Shown piece after piece: positions 39,037-42,128 of a stretch of DNA of 42,128 nt. How positions within the stretch are numbered: the first letter of the stretch is position 1; every line of letters begins with the position of its first letter. The DNA is from DASRTE01 sp035316885 (GTDB lineage Bacteria > Actinomycetota > Actinomycetes > Jiangellales > Jiangellaceae). The stretch covers positions 1 to 42,128 of the forward strand of contig DATHII010000070.1 of NCBI GenBank assembly GCA_035316885.1. Reading direction: 5' to 3'. Both the position numbers and the translations under genes were made by a program. The notes beneath the pieces were generated by a model, which did not search any database, was not told the origin of the DNA, and saw only the letters and a program-made list of their open reading frames with translations.

Positions 39037-40421
39037 CCGGCCACCTCCTGGACCAACGCGTCGGCGAGCCGCTCCAGGCCCGCCGCCCGCGACGCCTTGA
39101 CCAACACCACGTCACCGGGCCGCACCTGTCCGCGCAGGAGTTCGAGCGCCGCGGCGATGTCGGGTACCCAGGCTGCCTCGTAGCCCCGCGATCCTTCGTG
39201 CGCCGCGCCGACGTGCACCGGACGCGCGCCCTCGCCGACCGCGACCAGCCGGTCGACGTCGAGTCGCAGCGCGAGCCGGCCCAGTGCGTCGTGCTCGGCC
39301 GCCGAGGCCTCCCCCAACTCGCGCATCTCCCCCAACACCGCCCAGGTACGGCGGTCGCCGGCGATCGCGACGAGGGCCTTCAGCGCTGCGCGCATCGATT
39401 CCGGGTTGGCGTTGTAGGCGTCGTTGACCACGGTGACGCCGTCGGGCCGCTCGACGACCTCCATCCGCCAGTGCGAGAGCAGGTGCGCCTTGGTGAGTGA
39501 GGCGGCGACGTCACCGACGTCGAGATCCAGAGCGTGGGCGGCGCCGGCGGCGGCCAGCGCGTTGCCGACCTGGTGTTCGCCGACCAGCCCCAGCCGGACC
39601 GGCGCGGTCCCGTCCGGCGCCACCAGGGTGAAGCCGGCCCGTCCGGACCGGTCGAGGACGACGTTCTCGGCCCGGATGTCGGCGTGAACGGACTCGCCCA
39701 CCATGAGGACCCGGGCCTGGGTCTGCTCGGCCATCCGGCGCACGAGCGGGTCGTCGCCGTTGAGCACAGCGGTGCCGGCCGAGGGCAGCGCCTCGACCAG
39801 TTCCGCCTTTGAGCGGGCGATCGACTCGCGATCGCCGAACTCGCCCAGGTGAGCCGATCCGACGTTGAGCACAATGCCGATCCGTGGCGGCGCGATCCGG
39901 CACAGGTAGGCGATGTGGCCGGCGCCGCGGGCGCCCATCTCAACGACGAGCGTCCGCGTGCCCTCGTCCGCCGTGAGCACGGTCAGCGGCACGCCGACCT
40001 CGGTGTTGTACGAACCCGGCGGCGCCACGAGCGGCCCACGGCTCACGAGCACCTGTGCCAGCAGGTCTTTGGTGCTGGTCTTTCCCGACGACCCGGTGAC
40101 GCCGACGACGCGAACGTCAGCCAGCCGGTCGAGTGCCGCATGGGCGAGCAGGCCCAGGGCGCGCACCGAGTCGCCCACGAGAATCGCAGGGACACCGACC
40201 GGGCGCTCGGCCAGGACAGCGACGGCCCCGCCGGTCATGGCGGCAGCGGCGAACTCGTGACCGTCCACGTGCTCACCCCGCACGGCGACGAACAGCCCGC
40301 CGGCCGCAATGTGGCGCGAGTCGGCGACCACCGGCCCGGACACCGTCATCGTGTCGTCCGGCACCGCGTCGAGGCGTCCACCGGTCGCCGAGGCGATCTC
40401 GCCGAGAGTGAGGGGAATCAC
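39033..40421 (-). CDS. murF: UDP-MurNAc-tripeptide--D-alanyl-D-alanine ligase MurF
   Basis: A 462-residue Mur ligase that adds D-Ala-D-Ala to finish the pentapeptide. MIPLTLGEIASATGG is the usual start; VADSRHIAAGGLFVAVRGE binds substrate; ATP motif VTGSSGKTSTKDLLAQVL; VVEMGARGAGHIAYL; NDAYNANPESMRAAL is the MurF-specific motif. GTG at 40421 overlaps the murE stop by four bases. Confidence 0.97.
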   Translation of the reverse strand: MIPLTLGEIASATGGRLDAVPDDTMTVSGPVVADSRHIAAGGLFVAVRGEHVDGHEFAAAAMTGGAVAVLAERPVGVPAILVGDSVRALGLLAHAALDRLADVRVVGVTGSSGKTSTKDLLAQVLVSRGPLVAPPGSYNTEVGVPLTVLTADEGTRTLVVEMGARGAGHIAYLCRIAPPRIGIVLNVGSAHLGEFGDRESIARSKAELVEALPSAGTAVLNGDDPLVRRMAEQTQARVLMVGESVHADIRAENVVLDRSGRAGFTLVAPDGTAPVRLGLVGEHQVGNALAAAGAAHALDLDVGDVAASLTKAHLLSHWRMEVVERPDGVTVVNDAYNANPESMRAALKALVAIAGDRRTWAVLGEMRELGEASAAEHDALGRLALRLDVDRLVAVGEGARPVHVGAAHEGSRGYEAAWVPDIAAALELLRGQVRPGDVVLVKASRAAGLERLADALVQEVAG

Positions 40422-41956
40422 CGCGGTGCCTCCTCACGCTCGCGCAGCATCTCCGCGACCACCTGGCGGTCGTCGAACGGGTGCACGACGCCCGCGACCT
40501 CCTGTCCCGGCTCGTGTCCCTTGCCCACGACGGCGACCGTGTCGGCGGGTCCGGGTGCCGCGTCGATGGCCGCCCGGATCGCGGCCCTGCGGTCGGCGAC
40601 CTCGTGGATCTCGGCTCGCTCGGCGGCCGGGACGCTGTACGCGCCGGCCAGGACCGCCGCGCGGATCGCGACCGGGTCCTCCGAGCGCGGGTTGTCGTCG
40701 GTGACGACGACGACGTCGGCGTTGCGGGCGGCCGCGGCGCCCATGAGCGGCCTCTTGTGCGGGTCACGGTCACCGCCCGCCCCGACGACGACCACGAGCC
40801 GACCCGACGTCGACGGGCGCAGCGCGCGGAGTACGGTCTCGACGGCATCCGGGGTGTGCGCGTAGTCGACGAGTGCCAGCGGCCCGCGGGCCGGCCCCGG
40901 AACCCGCTCCATCCGTCCGGGTACGCCGGGGCAGGCGGCGACACCGCGAACGGCGTCATCCGCAGTCACGCCGGCCTCGATCAGCAAGACGACGGCCAGT
41001 GCGGCGTTGGCCACGTTGAAGTCCCCCGGAATCGGGGAGGTCATGGCGAGCCGGCGTCCGTCGCGTGCCTCCACAACGACCCGCGTGGACCCACCGGCGG
41101 CCGTTCGCGAGACGACCCGCCAATCGGCTTCGTCGCCACGGGTCGACAGTGTCGTCACGGGCACGGTGCTCACGCCTGATGCCAGTCGCCGCCCGTACTC
41201 GTCGTCGACAACCACAACGCCCCGCCGTGACCGGTCAGGCGTGAACAGGCCCGCCTTGGCCGCGAAGTAGGCCTCGAGGTCGATGTGGAGGTCCAGGTGG
41301 TCCTGAGACAGGTTGGTGAAAGCGGCGACGTCGAACACGATGCCGTCGACGCGCCCGTAGACGAGCGCGTGGCTGGACACCTCCATGACGCAGGCGGTCA
41401 CCCCTTGCTCGCGCATAAGGGCGAGCAGCGCGTGGACCTGGGTCGCCTCGGGGGTGGTGCGTTCGCTGGCGACCCGTTCGTCGCCCACCCGCGTCTCCAC
41501 CGTGCCGATCAGACCCGTGCGGTGACCGGCGGCGCGGAGCCCCGACTCGACCAGGTGCGCCGTCGTCGTCTTGCCATTCGTCCCGGTGACGCCGAGGACG
41601 AGCAGGTCGCGAGCCGGCTCGCCGTACACGCGGGCCGCGACCCGCCCCAGCTCCGCCCGCGGATCGGCGACGACCAGCACCGGCAGGCCCGCGACCACGT
41701 CCGCGCCGGCGCCGTCGGTGAGGACGGCCAGCGCACCGGCACCGGCGGCCTGCCCGGCGAAGCTCGCGCCGTGGGTGTGGGACCCGGGCAGCGCGGCGTA
41801 GAGGTCGCCGGGGCGGACCTGCCGGGAGTCGTGCGTTATCCCGGTGACCGCGATCCCGGCGAGATCAGGCAACGGCTCGATGCCGAGCAGATCGGCCAGA
41901 TCGACGAGTGGGCACGGGATCACGTGTTGCGGGCGCAGCAAGGGTCGGGGAGGCAT
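40418..41956 (-). CDS. murE: UDP-MurNAc-tripeptide synthetase MurE (meso-diaminopimelate adding)
   Basis: A 512-residue Mur ligase that adds the third residue of the stem peptide. VTGITHDSRQVRPGDLYAALPG, LGVTGTNGKTTTAHLVESGL, NLSQDHLDLHIDLEAYFAAKAGLF (cited as NLSQDHLDLH and YFAAKAGLF, with the carbamylated lysine) and GRMERV are typical. DDNPRSEDP holds the DNPR motif that selects meso-DAP instead of L-lysine. ATG at 41956 lies 36 bases after the ftsI stop; no strong ribosome site, so re-initiation from ftsI is likely. Confidence 0.97.
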   Translation of the reverse strand: MPPRPLLRPQHVIPCPLVDLADLLGIEPLPDLAGIAVTGITHDSRQVRPGDLYAALPGSHTHGASFAGQAAGAGALAVLTDGAGADVVAGLPVLVVADPRAELGRVAARVYGEPARDLLVLGVTGTNGKTTTAHLVESGLRAAGHRTGLIGTVETRVGDERVASERTTPEATQVHALLALMREQGVTACVMEVSSHALVYGRVDGIVFDVAAFTNLSQDHLDLHIDLEAYFAAKAGLFTPDRSRRGVVVVDDEYGRRLASGVSTVPVTTLSTRGDEADWRVVSRTAAGGSTRVVVEARDGRRLAMTSPIPGDFNVANAALAVVLLIEAGVTADDAVRGVAACPGVPGRMERVPGPARGPLALVDYAHTPDAVETVLRALRPSTSGRLVVVVGAGGDRDPHKRPLMGAAAARNADVVVVTDDNPRSEDPVAIRAAVLAGAYSVPAAERAEIHEVADRRAAIRAAIDAAPGPADTVAVVGKGHEPGQEVAGVVHPFDDRQVVAEMLREREEAPR

Positions 41957-41992
41957 CGGTCCGAGAGGCTACTCGACCGCCGCGAGACGGTG

Positions 41993-42128
41993 TCAGTCGG
42001 CGAAGAGCTTCACCGTCGGTGCGGTCGTCCCCGACGGCGCGACGCCCATCTGCGCCAACGTGAAGCCCATGACGGCGGCGAAGACCGGACCGGCCAATGC
42101 GCCGCCCGAGTTGCCCCTGTGCGGGTTC
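41993..42128 (-). CDS. ftsI: FtsI/PBP3-like penicillin-binding protein, C-terminal end (partial)
   Basis: The last 45 residues of a class B PBP: NPHRGNSGGALAGPVFAAVM then GFTLAQMGVAPSGTTAP and the end VKLFAD. The SGG-x-x-AGPVF stretch and the position before murE identify the septal transpeptidase that crosslinks the chains made by FtsW. The catalytic motifs lie outside the window. Starts beyond the right edge. Confidence 0.85.
   Translation of the reverse strand, partial: NPHRGNSGGALAGPVFAAVMGFTLAQMGVAPSGTTAPTVKLFAD

Noticed and set aside
37979..39115. Extension of murD upstream to give an 863-residue protein
   Set aside because: The extra part is mraY read out of frame on the same strand; murD begins at 37978 with a normal N-terminus and ATGA coupling.
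1..42128. CRISPR arrays, tRNA or rRNA genes, phage or transposase genes
   Set aside because: No regularly spaced repeats, no tRNA-like cloverleaf with a TTCGANTC arm, and no integrase or transposase motifs were found on either strand.

Overview
This window is about 42 kb of GC-rich actinobacterial chromosome. Several features point to Actinomycetota: a DivIVA/Wag31 and SepF pair, an ileS gene under a translational-type T-box, a PriA-type HisA, a 13E12/DUF222 remnant, many GTG starts and TAGACT-like -10 boxes. MurE carries the DNPR motif of the meso-diaminopimelate-adding enzyme, so the cell wall is of mDAP type. I cannot fix the order or family from sequence alone.

Layout, left to right. Positions 1-522 hold the broken 5' part of a DUF222/HNH gene. 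Positions 606-4282 encode a heterodimeric ABC exporter with one normal and one degenerate ATP site. A divergent TIGR03085-type gene and a VapC (PIN) fragment follow. Positions 5332-11599 hold a minus-strand histidine operon, hisD-hisC-hisB-hisH-(methyltransferase)-priA-ridA-hisF, packed with stop/start overlaps and apparently transcribed as a leaderless mRNA. A YbaK-type deacylase diverges from it. Positions 12180-19221 hold a membrane protein, dnaE, a Tat-exported PHP phosphoesterase, and a chorismate mutase fused to a DAHP-synthase-like domain that has lost its key residues. A structured leader and a 48-codon ORF lie between that gene and the lspA-rluD unit. The traR-lspA-rluD operon diverges from T-box-ileS.

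Positions 25312-42128 hold the cell wall and division (dcw) cluster, read right to left: ftsI (3' end), murE, murF, mraY, murD, ftsW, murG, murC, ftsQ, a DinB-like gene, ftsZ, pgeF, yggS, sepF, yggT and wag31. Two insertions interrupt the usual order. A plus-strand zur gene sits between sepF and yggT and overlaps the sepF 3' end. A DinB/DUF664 gene plus a plus-strand AbiEi-like pseudogene bounded by short inverted repeats sits between ftsQ and ftsZ.

How the genes work together. MurE, MurF, MraY, MurD, MurG and MurC build lipid II from UDP-MurNAc. FtsW and FtsI polymerise and crosslink it at the septum, where FtsZ, SepF and FtsQ assemble. Wag31 and YggT act in polar growth and membrane functions. 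Almost all the short overlaps in these operons imply translational coupling. I found no clearly new large system. The most interesting points are the degenerate DAHPS-chorismate mutase fusion with its structured leader, the ftsQ-ftsZ insertion with inverted repeats, the methyltransferase embedded in the his operon, and the leaderless his promoter beside a tandem repeat. No tRNA, rRNA, CRISPR array or insertion sequence with a transposase was seen.
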